Shown: positions 22,796-35,827 of the stretch, one piece after another
Position numbering within the stretch: position 1 is the stretch's first letter
How the letters are laid out: every line of letters starts with the position of its first letter
Assembly: GCA_023053685.1 (NCBI GenBank)
Contig: JALIGW010000014.1
Coordinates: forward strand, 18,693,308-18,757,307
Source of the DNA: Diadophis punctatus similis
Taxonomy: Eukaryota > Chordata > Lepidosauria > Squamata > Dipsadidae
DNA: 64,000 nt
Reading direction: 5' to 3'
Made by a program: the position numbers and the translations under genes
Notes under the pieces: model-generated
Seen by the model: only the letters and a program-made list of their open reading frames with translations
Told to the model about the DNA's origin: nothing
Databases searched by the model: none

Positions 22796-25408
22796 CATTT
22801 AAGTTCCTTTTCCATGAGCTGCAGAAAGCGTTTGTCCTCTATTGACATGGCTAAGTCATTGTCCTCTTCGCTGGTCTGGAACACCGTCACTCCCAGGACA
22901 GGGTTGACTTTTGAAGTCGCGAACTGTTCTTGGCATGGCTTCAAGGGGGATGCTCTGCCGTTACTGAGAATGGTGGTCACAGAGAAATCCCATAGCTCAT
23001 GAGGATCGTTGAGGCTGATGCTAGGGAAGTTGTTAACGCATTCTATGAACCAGTATTCCATCAGCGTAGGTGCGCAATACAGACAATCCAGCGTCGCCCA
23101 TGATAGCTTGAGGGTTTCGAGTGGCTCGCCTATTTGGGACGCGTAGATCTCCTTTACTACTCTTGTAGATTGCAGTCCTAGCCATGCAAGTTCTTTGGAT
23201 GGCAGCAACCATTCGCTGCTAATGGCATTTGAAAAGATATGCTTCCATAACAAGTATTCTATGGCCGGATTTGTGGATGTACACTCCAAAGAATGGCAGG
23301 GACCAGCATTCTTCATCTATTCTCAGAGTTGGGGTAAGTTCAGCGTGTCCGTTCTGGATCATCTTGTCCATGAACTCCACCAGATGAGCTTTCATTCCGG
23401 GCTTCCTGTTCAAGAGCGTTCTCAGACTGAAGAGGCGAGAGAGAGCTTGCTCATGGTTATTAGGCAGGCGCTGTCCGGGTGTGCAAAGGGGCAGCGGTGC
23501 AACCCAGCTTCCGCTAGTGTCCCGTTTAAGTTCCTTTTCCATGAGCTGCAGACAGCGTTTGCCCTCTATTGACATGGCTAAGTCATTGTCGTCTTTGCTG
23601 GTCTGGAACACCGTCGCTCCCAGGACAGGGATGTCTTTCGAAGTCGCGAAGTGTTCTTGGCATGGCTTCAAGTGGGATGCTCTGCCGTTACTGAGAATGG
23701 TGGTCGCAGTGAAATCCCATAGCTCGTAAGGATCGTTGAGGCTTCTTGGGAAGTTGTTAACGCCTTCTATGAACCAGTATTCCATCAGCGTAGGTGCGCC
23801 ATACTGACAATCCAGCGTCGCCCATGATAGCTTGAGGGCTTCGAGTGGCTCGCCTATTTGGGACGCGTAGATCTCCTTTACTACTCTTTTAGATTGCGGT
23901 CCTAGCCATGCGAGTTCTTTGGATGGCAGCGACCATTCGCTGCTAATGGCATTTGAAAAGACATGCTTCCATAACAAGTATTCTATGGCCGGATTTGTGG
24001 ATGGTACACTCCAAAGAATGGCAGGGACCAGCATTCTTCATCTATTCTCAGAGGTGCGGCACGTTCAGCGTGTCCGTTCTGGATCATCTTGTCCATGAAC
24101 TCCACCAGGTGAGCTTTCATTCCGGGCTTCCTGTTTATGAGCGTTCTCAGACTGAAGAGTCGAGAGAGAGCTTGTTCATGGTTGTTAGGCAGGTGCTGTC
24201 CGGGTGTGCAAAAGGGCAGCAATGCAACCCAGCTTCCGCTAGTGTCCCGTTTAAGTTCCTTTTCCATGAGCTGCAGAAAGCGTTTGCCCTCTATTGACAT
24301 GGCTAAGTCATTGTCCTCTTCGCTGGTCTGGAACACCGTCACTCCCAGGACAGGGTTGACTTTTGAAGTCGCGAAGTGTTGTTGGCATGGCTTCAAGGGG
24401 GATGATCTGCTGTTAATGAAAATGGTGGTCACAGAGAAATCCCATAGCTCATGAGGATCGTTGAGGCTGATGCTAGGGAAGTTGTTAACGCGTTCTATGA
24501 ACCAGTATTCCGTCAGCGTAGGTGCGTCATACTGACAATCCAGCGTCGCCCATGATAGCTTGAGGGCTTCAAGTGGCTCGCCTTTTTGGGACGCGTAGAT
24601 CTCCTTTACTACTCTTGTAGATTGCGGTCCTAGCCATTCAATCATATGGCCGAGTTCTTTGGATGGCAGCGACCATTCGCTGCTAATGGCATTTGAAAAG
24701 ACATGCTTCCATAACAAGTATTCTATGGCCGGATTTGTGGATGGTACACTCCAAAGAATGGCAGGGACCAGCATTCTTCATCTATTCTCAGAGTTGGGGC
24801 AAGTTCAGCGTGTCCGTTCTGGATCATCTTGTCCATGAACTCCACCAGGTGAGCTTTCATTCCGGGCTTCCTGTTCATCAGTCATCTCAGACTGAAGAGG
24901 CGAGAGAGAGCTTGCTCATGGTTGTTAGGCAGGTGCTGTCTAGGTGTGCAAAAGGGCAGCGGTGCAACCCAGCTTCCGCTAGTGTCCCGTTTAAGTTCCT
25001 TTTCCATGAGCTGCAGAAAGCGTTTGTCCTCTATTGACATGGCTAAGTCATTGTCCTCTTTGCTGGTCTGGAACACCATAGCTCCCAGGACAGGGTTGTC
25101 TTTCAAAGTCGTGAAGTGTTCTTGGCATGGCTTCAAGTGGGATGCTCTGCCGTTACTGAGAATGGTGGTCGCAGAGAAATCCCATAGCTCATAAGGATCG
25201 TTGAGGCTGATGCTAGGGAAGTTGTTAACACGTTCTATGAACCAGTATTCCGTCAGCGTAGGTGCGCCATACTGACAATCCAGCGTCGCCCATGATAGCT
25301 TGAGGGCTTTGAGTGGCTCGCCTATTTGGGACGCGTAGATCTCCTTTACTACTCGTTTACTACTCTTGCAGATCGCGGTCATAGCCATGCGATCATATCG
25401 CAGAGTTC
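22796..25408 (-). mobile_element. BEL/Pao fragments W-P-G-K (HOR-B copy 3)
   Basis: W 22753-23316, P 23219-24034, G 23983-24774, K 24882-25388. No translated difference from copy 2. Confidence 0.82.
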
Positions 25409-25987
25409 ATTCATTCTTCAGTCTCCATCATATTTAATTTATCTTTCTTCAAGTCCATCATCATTCTAATTTTTTTATTTTGAGCATCCATATGTAATGG
25501 TTTTTCTAATCTCCTGAATTCTTCTTCCAATTGTTTTTTAATATCTCTTCTTTGTTTATTTCTTTTACTCATATACGTCATTACTAAGCCTCTTAAATAT
25601 GCTTTTGCTGTCTCCAATACTATTTCGAAAGTGGTGTCTGTCTTTTTATTTTCTTTAAAGAAAAAATTCATTTCTTTTTCTACAAATTGTTGAAATTCTT
25701 TTTTTTTTTTGTAGAATTTCTTGGTTCAAAGTACATCTCGCTCTTTTCCTTCTTCCTTTCCATTTAATCGTTATCGGGTACTGGTCAGCCCAAATATTAG
25801 TTTCAACGTCTATATTTTGTATTCCTCTTAACAAGTCCAATGACCTCCATAACATGTCTATTCGTGACAATGATGTATGTCAGGAAGAATAAAAAGTAAA
25901 TTGTTTTTTATTTGGATATTTCTCTCTCTAAGCATCAAATAAGTTCAATTCCTCCACCATATTGAAAAATCATTTGTTAATAAGTTC
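25409..25987 (-). mobile_element. L1 ORF2 fragment, cassette 10
   Basis: Same as cassettes 8 and 9. Open pieces 25411-25671 and 25655-25870. Confidence 0.85.
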
Positions 25988-28600
25988 CATTTAAGTTCCT
26001 TTTCCATGAGCTGCAGAAAGCGTTTGTCCTCTATTGACATGGCTAAGTCATTGTCCTCTTCGCTGGTCTGGAACACCGTCACTCCCAGGACAGGGTTGAC
26101 TTTTGAAGTCGCGAACTGTTCTTGGCATGGCTTCAAGGGGGATGCTCTGCCGTTACTGAGAATGGTGGTCACAGAGAAATCCCATAGCTCATGAGGATCG
26201 TTGAGGCTGATGCTAGGGAAGTTGTTAACGCATTCTATGAACCAGTATTCCATCAGCGTAGGTGCGCAATACAGACAATCCAGCGTCGCCCATGATAGCT
26301 TGAGGGTTTCGAGTGGCTCGCCTATTTGGGACGCGTAGATCTCCTTTACTACTCTTGTAGATTGCAGTCCTAGCCATGCAAGTTCTTTGGATGGCAGCAA
26401 CCATTCGCTGCTAATGGCATTTGAAAAGATATGCTTCCATAACAAGTATTCTATGGCCGGATTTGTGGATGTACACTCCAAAGAATGGCAGGGACCAGCA
26501 TTCTTCATCTATTCTCAGAGTTGGGGTAAGTTCAGCGTGTCCGTTCTGGATCATCTTGTCCATGAACTCCACCAGATGAGCTTTCATTCCGGGCTTCCTG
26601 TTCAAGAGCGTTCTCAGACTGAAGAGGCGAGAGAGAGCTTGCTCATGGTTATTAGGCAGGCGCTGTCCGGGTGTGCAAAGGGGCAGCGGTGCAACCCAGC
26701 TTCCGCTAGTGTCCCGTTTAAGTTCCTTTTCCATGAGCTGCAGACAGCGTTTGCCCTCTATTGACATGGCTAAGTCATTGTCGTCTTTGCTGGTCTGGAA
26801 CACCGTCGCTCCCAGGACAGGGATGTCTTTCGAAGTCGCGAAGTGTTCTTGGCATGGCTTCAAGTGGGATGCTCTGCCGTTACTGAGAATGGTGGTCGCA
26901 GTGAAATCCCATAGCTCGTAAGGATCGTTGAGGCTTCTTGGGAAGTTGTTAACGCCTTCTATGAACCAGTATTCCATCAGCGTAGGTGCGCCATACTGAC
27001 AATCCAGCGTCGCCCATGATAGCTTGAGGGCTTCGAGTGGCTCGCCTATTTGGGACGCGTAGATCTCCTTTACTACTCTTTTAGATTGCGGTCCTAGCCA
27101 TGCGAGTTCTTTGGATGGCAGCGACCATTCGCTGCTAATGGCATTTGAAAAGACATGCTTCCATAACAAGTATTCTATGGCCGGATTTGTGGATGGTACA
27201 CTCCAAAGAATGGCAGGGACCAGCATTCTTCATCTATTCTCAGAGTTGCGGCACGTTCAGCGTGTCCGTTCTGGATCATCTTGTCCATGAACTCCACCAG
27301 GTGAGCTTTCATTCCGGGCTTCCTGTTTATGAGCGTTCTCAGACTGAAGAGTCGAGAGAGAGCTTGTTCATGGTTGTTAGGCAGGTGCTGTCCGGGTGTG
27401 CAAAAGGGCAGCAATGCAACCCAGCTTCCGCTAGTGTCCCGTTTAAGTTCCTTTTCCATGAGCTGCAGAAAGCGTTTGCCCTCTATTGACATGGCTAAGT
27501 CATTGTCCTCTTCGCTGGTCTGGAACACCGTCACTCCCAGGACAGGGTTGACTTTTGAAGTCGCGAAGTGTTGTTGGCATGGCTTCAAGGGGGATGATCT
27601 GCTGTTAATGAAAATGGTGGTCACAGAGAAATCCCATAGCTCATGAGGATCGTTGAGGCTGATGCTAGGGAAGTTGTTAACGCGTTCTATGAACCAGTAT
27701 TCCGTCAGCGTAGGTGCGTCATACTGACAATCCAGCGTCGCCCATGATAGCTTGAGGGCTTCAAGTGGCTCGCCTTTTTGGGACGCGTAGATCTCCTTTA
27801 CTACTCTTGTAGATTGCGGTCCTAGCCATTCAATCATATGGCCGAGTTCTTTGGATGGCAGCGACCATTCGCTGCTAATGGCATTTGAAAAGACATGCTT
27901 CCATAACAAGTATTCTATGGCCGGATTTGTGGATGGTACACTCCAAAGAATGGCAGGGACCAGCATTCTTCATCTATTCTCAGAGTTGGGGCAAGTTCAG
28001 CGTGTCCGTTCTGGATCATCTTGTCCATGAACTCCACCAGGTGAGCTTTCATTCCGGGCTTCCTGTTCATCAGTCATCTCAGACTGAAGAGGCGAGAGAG
28101 AGCTTGCTCATGGTTGTTAGGCAGGTGCTGTCTAGGTGTGCAAAAGGGCAGCGGTGCAACCCAGCTTCCGCTAGTGTCCCGTTTAAGTTCCTTTTCCATG
28201 AGCTGCAGAAAGCGTTTGTCCTCTATTGACATGGCTAAGTCATTGTCCTCTTTGCTGGTCTGGAACACCATAGCTCCCAGGACAGGGTTGTCTTTCAAAG
28301 TCGTGAAGTGTTCTTGGCATGGCTTCAAGTGGGATGCTCTGCCGTTACTGAGAATGGTGGTCGCAGAGAAATCCCATAGCTCATAAGGATCGTTGAGGCT
28401 GATGCTAGGGAAGTTGTTAACACGTTCTATGAACCAGTATTCCGTCAGCGTAGGTGCGCCATACTGACAATCCAGCGTCGCCCATGATAGCTTGAGGGCT
28501 TTGAGTGGCTCGCCTATTTGGGACGCGTAGATCTCCTTTACTACTCGTTTACTACTCTTGCAGATCGCGGTCATAGCCATGCGATCATATCGCAGAGTTC
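25988..28600 (-). mobile_element. BEL/Pao fragments W-P-G-K (HOR-B copy 4)
   Basis: W 25945-26508, P 26411-27226, G 27175-27966 (RAATL), K 28074-28580. The K unit now abuts a different cassette type, showing that the HOR edge lies at the cassette. Confidence 0.82.
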
Positions 28601-29178
28601 ATTCATTCTTCAGTCTCCATCATATTTAATTTATCTTTCTTCAAGTCCATCATCATTCTAATTTTTTTATTTTGAGCATCCATATGTAATTGTTTTTCTA
28701 ATCTCCTGAATTCTTCTTCCAATTGTTTTTTAATATCTCTTCTTTGTTTATTTCTTTTACTCATATACGTCATTACTAAGCCTCTTAAATATGCTTTTGC
28801 TGTCTCCAATACTATTTCTAAAGTGGTGTCTGTCTTTTTATTTTCTTTAAAGAAAAAATTCATTTCTTTTTCTACAAATTGTTGAAATTCTTTTTTTTTT
28901 GTAGAATTTCTTGGTTCAAAGTCCATCTCGCTCTGTTCCTTCTTCCTTTCCATTTAATCGTTATCGGGTAGTGATCAGCCCAAATATTAGTTTCAACGTC
29001 TATATTTTGTATTCCGCTTAACAAGTCCAAAGATCTCCATAACATGTCCATTCTTGACAATAATGTATGTCAGGAAGAATAAAAAGTAAATTGTTTTTTA
29101 TTTGCATATTTTTCTCTCCAAGCATCAAATAAGTTCAATTCCTCCACCGTATTGAAAAAGCATTTTGGTAATAAGTTC
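28601..29178 (-). mobile_element. L1 ORF2 fragment, cassette 11 (KKHFGNKF junction)
   Basis: 116-codon linker frame 28603-28953, ADHYP, EKQLHM. Endonuclease end also open as 28872-29060. Right junction as in cassette 4. Confidence 0.85.
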
Positions 29179-30328
29179 CGTTTAAGTTCCTTTTCCATGA
29201 GCTGCAGAAAGCCTTTGTCCTCTATTGACATGGCTAAGTCATTGTCGTCTTTGCTGGTCTGTAACACCGTCGCTCCCAGGACTGGGTTGTCTTTCGAAGT
29301 CGCGAAGTGTTCTTGGCATGGCTTCAAGTGGGATGCTCTGCCGTTACTGAGAATGGTGGTCGCAGAGAAATCCGATAGCTCGTAAGGATCGTTGATGCTG
29401 ATGCTAGGGAAGTTGTTAACGCATTCTATGAACTAGTATTCCGTCAGCTTAGGTGCGTCATACTGACAATCCAGCGTCGCCCATGATAGCTTGAGGGCTT
29501 TGAGTGGCTCGCCTATTTGGGACGCGTAGATCTCCTTTACTACTCTTGTAGATTGCGGTCCTAGCGATTCAATCATATGGCCGAGTTCTTTGGATGGCAG
29601 CGACCATTCGCTGCTAATGGCATTTGAAAAGACATGCTTCCGTAACAAGTATTCTATGGCCGGATTTGTGGATGGTACACTCCAAAGAATGGCAGGGACC
29701 AGCATTCTTCATCTATTCTCAGAGTTGGGGCAAGTTCAGCGTGTGCGTTCTGGATCATCTTGTCCATGAACTCCATCAGGTGAGCTTTCATTCTGGGCTT
29801 CCTGTTCCTCAGTCATCTCAGACTGAAGAGGCGAGAGAGAGCTTGCTCATGGTTGTTAGGCAGGCGCTGTCCGAGTGTGCAAAAGGGCAGCGGTGCAACC
29901 CAGCTTCCGCTAGTGTCCCGTTTAAGTTCCTTTTCCATGAGCTGCAGAAAGCGTTTGTCCTCTATTGACATGGCTAAGTCATTGTCCTCTTTGGTGGTCT
30001 GGAACACCGTCGCTCCCAGGACAGGGTTGACTTTTGAAGTCGCGAAGTGTTCTTGGCATGGCTTCAAGTGGGATGCTCTGCCGTTACTGAGAATGGTGGT
30101 CGCAGAGAAATCCCATAGCTCATAAGGATCGTTGAGGCTGATGCTAGGGAATTTGTTAACGCGTTCTATGAACCAGTATTCCATCAGCTTAGGTGCGTCA
30201 TACTGACAATCCAGCGTCGCCCATGATAGCTTGAGAGCTTCGAGTGACTCGCCTATTTGGGACGCGGAGATCTCCTTTACTACTCTTGCAGATCGCGGTC
30301 ATAGCCATGCAATCATATCGCAGAGTTC
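29179..30328 (-). mobile_element. BEL/Pao fragments: cassette-fused unit with nonsense, then K
   Basis: TAG near 29432 as at 10036. Gag piece 29433-29705. K 29813-30184 with TLGQRLPNN. Confidence 0.8.
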
Positions 30329-30907
30329 ATTCATTCTTCATTCTCCATCATATTTAATTCATCTTTCTTCAAGTCCATCATCATTTTAATTTTTTTATTT
30401 TGAGCATCCATATGTAATTGTTTTTCTAATCTCCTGAATTCTTCTTCCAATTGTTTTTTAATATCTCTTCTTTGTTTATTTCTTTTACTCATATTCGTCA
30501 TTACTAAGCCTCTTAAATATGCTTTTGCTGTCTCCAATACTATTTCGAAAGTGGTGTCTGTCTTTTTATTTTCTTTAAAGAAAAAATTCATTTCTTTTTC
30601 TACAAATTGTTGAAATTCTTTTTTTTTTTTGTAGAATTTCTTGGTTCAAAGTACATCTCGCTCTTTTCCTTCTTCCTTTCCATTTAATCGTTATCGGGTA
30701 CTGGTCAGCCCAAATATTAGTTTCAACGTCTATATTTTGTATTCCGCTTAACAAGTCCAAAGACCTCCATAACATGTCTATTCGTGACAATGATGTATGT
30801 CAGGAAGAATAAAAAGTAAATTGTTTTTTATTAGGATATTTCTCTCTCTAAGCATCAAATAAGTTCAATTCCTCCACCATATTGAAAAATCATTTGTTAA
30901 TAAGTTC
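30329..30907 (-). mobile_element. L1 ORF2 fragment, cassette 12 (MENEE type)
   Basis: Same private marks as cassette 6 (MENEE, KKDELN, TNMSKRN), 16951 bp away. Open pieces 30331-30591 and 30575-30790; ADQYP. Confidence 0.85.
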
Positions 30908-32784
30908 CATTTAAGTTCCTTTTCCATGAGCTGCAGAAAGCGTTTGTCCTCTATTGACATGGCTAAGTCATTGTCCTCTTCGCTGGTCTGGAACACCGTC
31001 ACTCCCAGGACAGGGTTGACTTTTGAAGTCGCGAAGTGTACTTGGCATGGCTTCAAGTGGGATGCTCTGCCGTTACTGAGAATGGTGGTCACAGAGAAAT
31101 CCCATAGCTCATGAGGATCGTTGAGGCTGATGCTAGGGAAGTTGTTAACGCATTCTATGAACCAGTATTCCATCAGCGTAGGTGCGCAATACAGACAATT
31201 CAGCGTCGCCCATGATAGCTTGAGGGTTTCGAGTGGCTCGCCTATTTGGGACCAGTAGATCTCCTTTACTACTCTTGTAGATTGCAGTCCTAGCCATGCA
31301 AGTTCTTTGGATGGCAGCAACCATTCGCTGCTAATGGCATTTGAAAAGATATGCTTCCATAACAAGTATACTATGGCCGGATTTGTGGATGTACACTCCA
31401 AAGAATGGCAGGGACCAGCATTCTTCATCTATTCTCAGAGTTGGGGTAAGTTCAGCGTGTCCGTTCTGGATCATCTTGTCCATGAACTCCACCAGATGAG
31501 CTTTCATTCCGGGCTTCCTGTTCAAGAGCGTTCTCAGACTGAAGAGGCGAGAGAGAGCTTGCTCATGGTTATTAGGCAGGCGCTGTCCGGGTGTGCAAAG
31601 GGGCAGCGGTGCAACCCAGCTTCCGCTAGTGTCCCGTTTAAGTTCCTTTTCCATGAGCTGCAGACAGCGTTTGCCCTCTATTGACATGGCTAAGTCATTG
31701 TCGTCTTTGCTGGTCTGGAACACCGTCGCTCCCAGGACAGGGATGTCTTTCGAAGTCGCGAAGTGTTGTTGGCATGGCTTCAAGGGGGATGATCTGCTGT
31801 TACTGAAAATGGTGGTCACAGAGAAATCCCATAGCTCATGAGGATCGTTGAGGCTGATGCTAGGGAAGTTGTTAACGCGTTCTATGAACCAGTATTCCGT
31901 CAGCGTAGGTGCGCAATACAGACAATCCAGCGTCGCCCATGATAGCTTGAGGGCTTCAAGTGGCTCGCCTTTTTGGGACGCGTAGATCTCCTTTACTACT
32001 CTTGTAGATTGCGGTCCTAGCCATTCAATCATATGGCCGAGTTCTTTGGATGGCAGCGACCATTCGCTGCTAATGGCATTTGAAAAGACATGCTTCCATA
32101 ACAAGTATTCTATGGCCGGATTTGTGGATGGTACACTCCAAAGAATGGCAGGGACCAGCATTCTTCATCTATTCTCAGAGTTGGGGCAAGTTCAGCGTGT
32201 CCGTTCTGGATCATCTTGTCCATGAACTCCACCAGGTGAGCTTTCATTCCGGGCTTCCTGTTCATCAGTCATCTCAGACTGAAGAGGCGAGAGAGAGCTT
32301 GCTTATGGTTGTTAGGCAGGTGCTGTCCGGGTGTACAAAAGGGCAGCGGTGCAACCCAGCTTCCGCTAGTGTCCCGTTTAAGTTCCTTTTCCATGAGGTG
32401 CAGAAAGCGTTTGTCCTCTATTGACATGGCTAAGTCATTGTCCTCTTTGCTGGTCTGGAACACCCTCGCTCCCAGGACAGGGTTGACTTTTGAAGTTGCG
32501 AAGTGTTCTTGGCATGGCTTCAAGTGGGATGCTCTGCCGTTACTGAGAATGGTGGTCGCAGAGAAATCCCATAGCTCATAAGGATCGTTGAGGCTGATGC
32601 TAGGGAAGTTGTTAACGTGTTCTATGAACCAGTATTCCATCAGCGTAGGTGCGCCATACTGACAATCCAGCGTCGCCCATGATAGCTTGAGGGCTTTGAG
32701 TGGCTCGCCTATTTGGGACGCGGAGATCTCCTTTACTACTCTTGCAGATCGCGGTCATAGCCATGCGATCATATCGCAGAGTTC
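30908..32784 (-). mobile_element. BEL/Pao fragments W-(G/P chimera)-K
   Basis: W 30865-31428 (LKPCQVHF), chimera 31331-32161, K 32269-32640 (RFLHLMEKE). The K unit's PstI site is lost (GAGGTGCAG near 32396). Confidence 0.8.
31331..32161 (-). pseudogene. Second copy of the chimeric G/P monomer, 276 codons
   Basis: Same G-to-P switch point as the copy at 14380-15210, 16951 bp away, with only two residue differences seen (LLRK to LLWK and LELSW to LKLSW). The shared breakpoint argues that one exchange event was later copied as part of a larger segment, rather than arising twice. Confidence 0.8.
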
Positions 32785-33363
32785 ATTCATTCTTCAGTCT
32801 CCATCATATTTAATTTATCTTTCTTCAAGTCCATCATCATTCTAATTTTTTTATTTTGAGCATCCATATGTAATTGTTTTTCTAATCTCCTGAATTCTTC
32901 TTCCAATTGTTTTTTAATATCTCTTCTTTGTTTATTTCTTTTACTCATATACGTCATTACTAAGCCTCTTAAATATGCTTTTGCTGTCTCCAATACTATT
33001 TCGAAAGTGGTGTCTGTCTTTTTATTTTCTTTAAAGAAAAAATTCATTTCTTTTTCTACAAATTGTTGAAATTCTTTTTTTTTTTTGTAGAATTTCTTGG
33101 TTCAAAGTACATCTCGCTCTTTTCCTTCTTCCTTTCCATTTAATCGTTATCGGGTACTGGTCAGCCCAAATATTAGTTTCAACGTCTATATTTTGTATTC
33201 CGCTTAACAAGTCCAAAGACCTCCATAACATGTCTATTCGTGACAATGATGTATGTCAGGAAGAATAAAAAGTAAATTGTTTTTTATTTGGATATTTCTC
33301 TCTCTAAGCATCAAATAAGTTCAATTCCTCCACCATATTGAAAAATCATTTGTTAATAAGTTC
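32785..33363 (-). mobile_element. L1 ORF2 fragment, cassette 13
   Basis: METEE type with LLSGIQ and ADQYP, T12. Open pieces 32787-33047 and 33031-33246. Confidence 0.85.
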
Positions 33364-33875
33364 CATTTAAGTTCCTTTTCCATGAGCTGCAGAAAGCGTT
33401 TGTCCTCTATTGACATGGCTAAGTCATTGTCCTCTTTGCTGGTCTGGAACACCGTCGCTCCCAGGACAGGGTTGTCTTTCGAAGTCGCGAAGTGTTCTTG
33501 GCATGGCTTCAAGGGGGATGCTCTGCCGTTACTGAGAATGGTGGTCGCAGTGAAATCCCATAGCTCGTAAGGATCGTTGAGGCTTCTTGGGAAGTTGTTA
33601 ACGCCTTCTATGAACCAGTATTCCATCAGCGTAGGTGCGCCATACTGACAATCCAGCGTCGCCCATGATAGCTTGAGGGCTTCGAGTGGCTCGCCTATTT
33701 GGGACGCGTAGATCTCCTTTACTACTCTTTTAGATTGCGGTCCTAGCCATGCGAGTTCTTTGGATGGCAGCGACCATTCGCTGCTAATGGCATTTGAAAA
33801 GACATGCTTCCATAACAAGTATTCTATGGCCGGATTTGTGGATGGTACACTCCAAAGAATGGCAGGGACCAGCAT
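33321..33875 (-). pseudogene. Chimeric P/W monomer fused to L1 cassette, 184 codons
   Basis: The gag half is class P (AWLGPQSK, GVNNFPRSLND). The pol half ends as a class W cassette fusion (KWNLLTNDFSIWWRN). One monomer is therefore missing relative to the L1-W-P-G-K order, matching the 2465 bp spacing to the next cassette instead of 3192 bp. Confidence 0.75.
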
Positions 33876-35249
33876 TCTTCATCTATTCTCAGAGTTGCGG
33901 CACGTTCAGCGTGTCCGTTCTGGATCATCTTGTCCATGAACTCCACCAGGTGAGCTTTCATTCCGGGCTTCCTGTTTATGAGCGTTCTCAGACTGAAGAG
34001 TCGAGAGAGAGCTTGTTCATGGTTGTTAGGCAGGTGCTGTCCGGGTGTGCAAAAGGGCAGCAATGCAACCCAGCTTCCGCTAGTGTCCCGTTTAAGTTCC
34101 TTTTCCATGAGCTGCAGAAAGCGTTTGCCCTCTATTGACATGGCTAAGTCATTGTCCTCTTCGCTGGTCTGGAACACCGTCACTCCCAGGACAGGGTTGA
34201 CTTTTGAAGTCGCGAAGTGTTGTTGGCATGGCTTCAAGGGGGATGATCTGCTGTTAATGAAAATGGTGGTCACAGAGAAATCCCATAGCTCATGAGGATC
34301 GTTGAGGCTGATGCTAGGGAAGTTGTTAACGCGTTCTATGAACCAGTATTCCGTCAGCGTAGGTGCGTCATACTGACAATCCAGCGTCGCCCATGATAGC
34401 TTGAGGGCTTCAAGTGGCTCGCCTTTTTGGGACGCGTAGATCTCCTTTACTACTCTTGTAGATTGCGGTCCTAGCCATTCAATCATATGGCCGAGTTCTT
34501 TGGATGGCAGCGACCATTCGCTGCTAATGGCATTTGAAAAGACATGCTTCCATAACAAGTATTCTATGGCCGGATTTGTGGATGGTACACTCCAAAGAAT
34601 GGCAGGGACCAGCATTCTTCATCTATTCTCAGAGTTGGGGCAAGTTCAGCGTGTCCGTTCTGGATCATCTTGTCCATGAACTCCACCAGGTGAGCTTTCA
34701 TTCCGGGCTTCCTGTTCATCAGTCATCTCAGACTGAAGAGGCGAGAGAGAGCTTGCTCATGGTTGTTAGGCAGGTGCTGTCTAGGTGTGCAAAAGGGCAG
34801 CGGTGCAACCCAGCTTCCGCTAGTGTCCCGTTTAAGTTCCTTTTCCATGAGCTGCAGAAAGCGTTTGTCCTCTATTGACATGGCTAAGTCATTGTCCTCT
34901 TTGCTGGTCTGGAACACCATAGCTCCCAGGACAGGGTTGTCTTTCAAAGTCGTGAAGTGTTCTTGGCATGGCTTCAAGTGGGATGCTCTGCCGTTACTGA
35001 GAATGGTGGTCGCAGAGAAATCCCATAGCTCATAAGGATCGTTGAGGCTGATGCTAGGGAAGTTGTTAACACGTTCTATGAACCAGTATTCCGTCAGCGT
35101 AGGTGCGCCATACTGACAATCCAGCATCGCCCATGATAGCTTGAGGGCTTTGAGTGGCTCGCCTATTTGGGACGCGTAGATCTCCTTTACTACTCGTTTA
35201 CTACTCTTGCAGATCGCGGTCATAGCCATGCGATCATATCGCAGAGTTC
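33364..35249 (-). mobile_element. BEL/Pao fragments (P/W chimera)-G-K
   Basis: Chimera 33321-33875, G 33824-34615, K 34723-35229 (WAMLDCQ, from CCAGCATCG near 35121). Confidence 0.8.
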
Positions 35250-35827
35250 ATTCATTCTTCAGTCTCCATCATATTTAATTTATCTTTCTTCAAGTCCATC
35301 ATCATTCTAATTTTTTTATTTTGAGCATCCATATGTAATGGTTTTTCTAATCTCCTGAATTCTTCTTCCAATTGTTTTTTAATATCTCTTCTTTGTTTAT
35401 TTCTTTTACTCATATACGTCATTACTAAGCCTCTTAAATATGCTTTTGCTGTCTCCAATACTATTTCTAAAGTGGTGTCTGTCTTTTTATTTTCTTTAAA
35501 GAAAAAATTCATTTCTTTTTCTACAAATTGTTGAAATTCTTTTTTTTTTGTAGAATTTCTTGGTTCAAAGTCCATCTCGCTCTGTTCCTTCTTCCTTTCC
35601 ATTTAATCGTTATCGGGTAGTGATCAGCCCAAATATTAGTTTCAACGTCTATATTTTGTATTCCGCTTAACAAGTCCAAAGATCTCCATAACATGTCCAT
35701 TCTTGACCATAATGTATGTCAGGAAGAATAAAAAGTAAATTGTTTTTTATTTGCATATTTTTCTCTCCAAGCATCAAATAAGTTCAATTCCTCCACCGTA
35801 TTGAAAAAGCATTTTGGTAATAAGTTC
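35250..35827 (-). mobile_element. L1 ORF2 fragment, cassette 14 (KKHFGNKF junction)
   Basis: 116-codon frame 35252-35602, T10, ADHYP. Confidence 0.85.

Larger units (their letters stand above)
22217..25408. repeat. HOR-B copy 3 (3192 bp)
   Basis: I see no translated difference from copy 2. The pair is the most homogeneous stretch of the array and probably the youngest duplication. Confidence 0.95.
25409..28600. repeat. HOR-B copy 4 (3192 bp)
   Basis: Identical to copies 2 and 3 through the cassette, W and P. It then differs in the G/P boundary region (antisense SCGTF instead of RCGTF; G pol with HAERAATL instead of HAERAAPL). It is followed by a different cassette type at 28601. Confidence 0.93.
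28601..35249. repeat. Segment D1, three cassettes and five monomers (6649 bp)
   Basis: Cassette spacings 1728, 2456 and 2465 bp. The first part (29070-30184) matches D2 at +6649 and the 9.2 kb segment at -19396. The second part (30331-32161) matches 13380-15210 at -16951. Confidence 0.75.
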
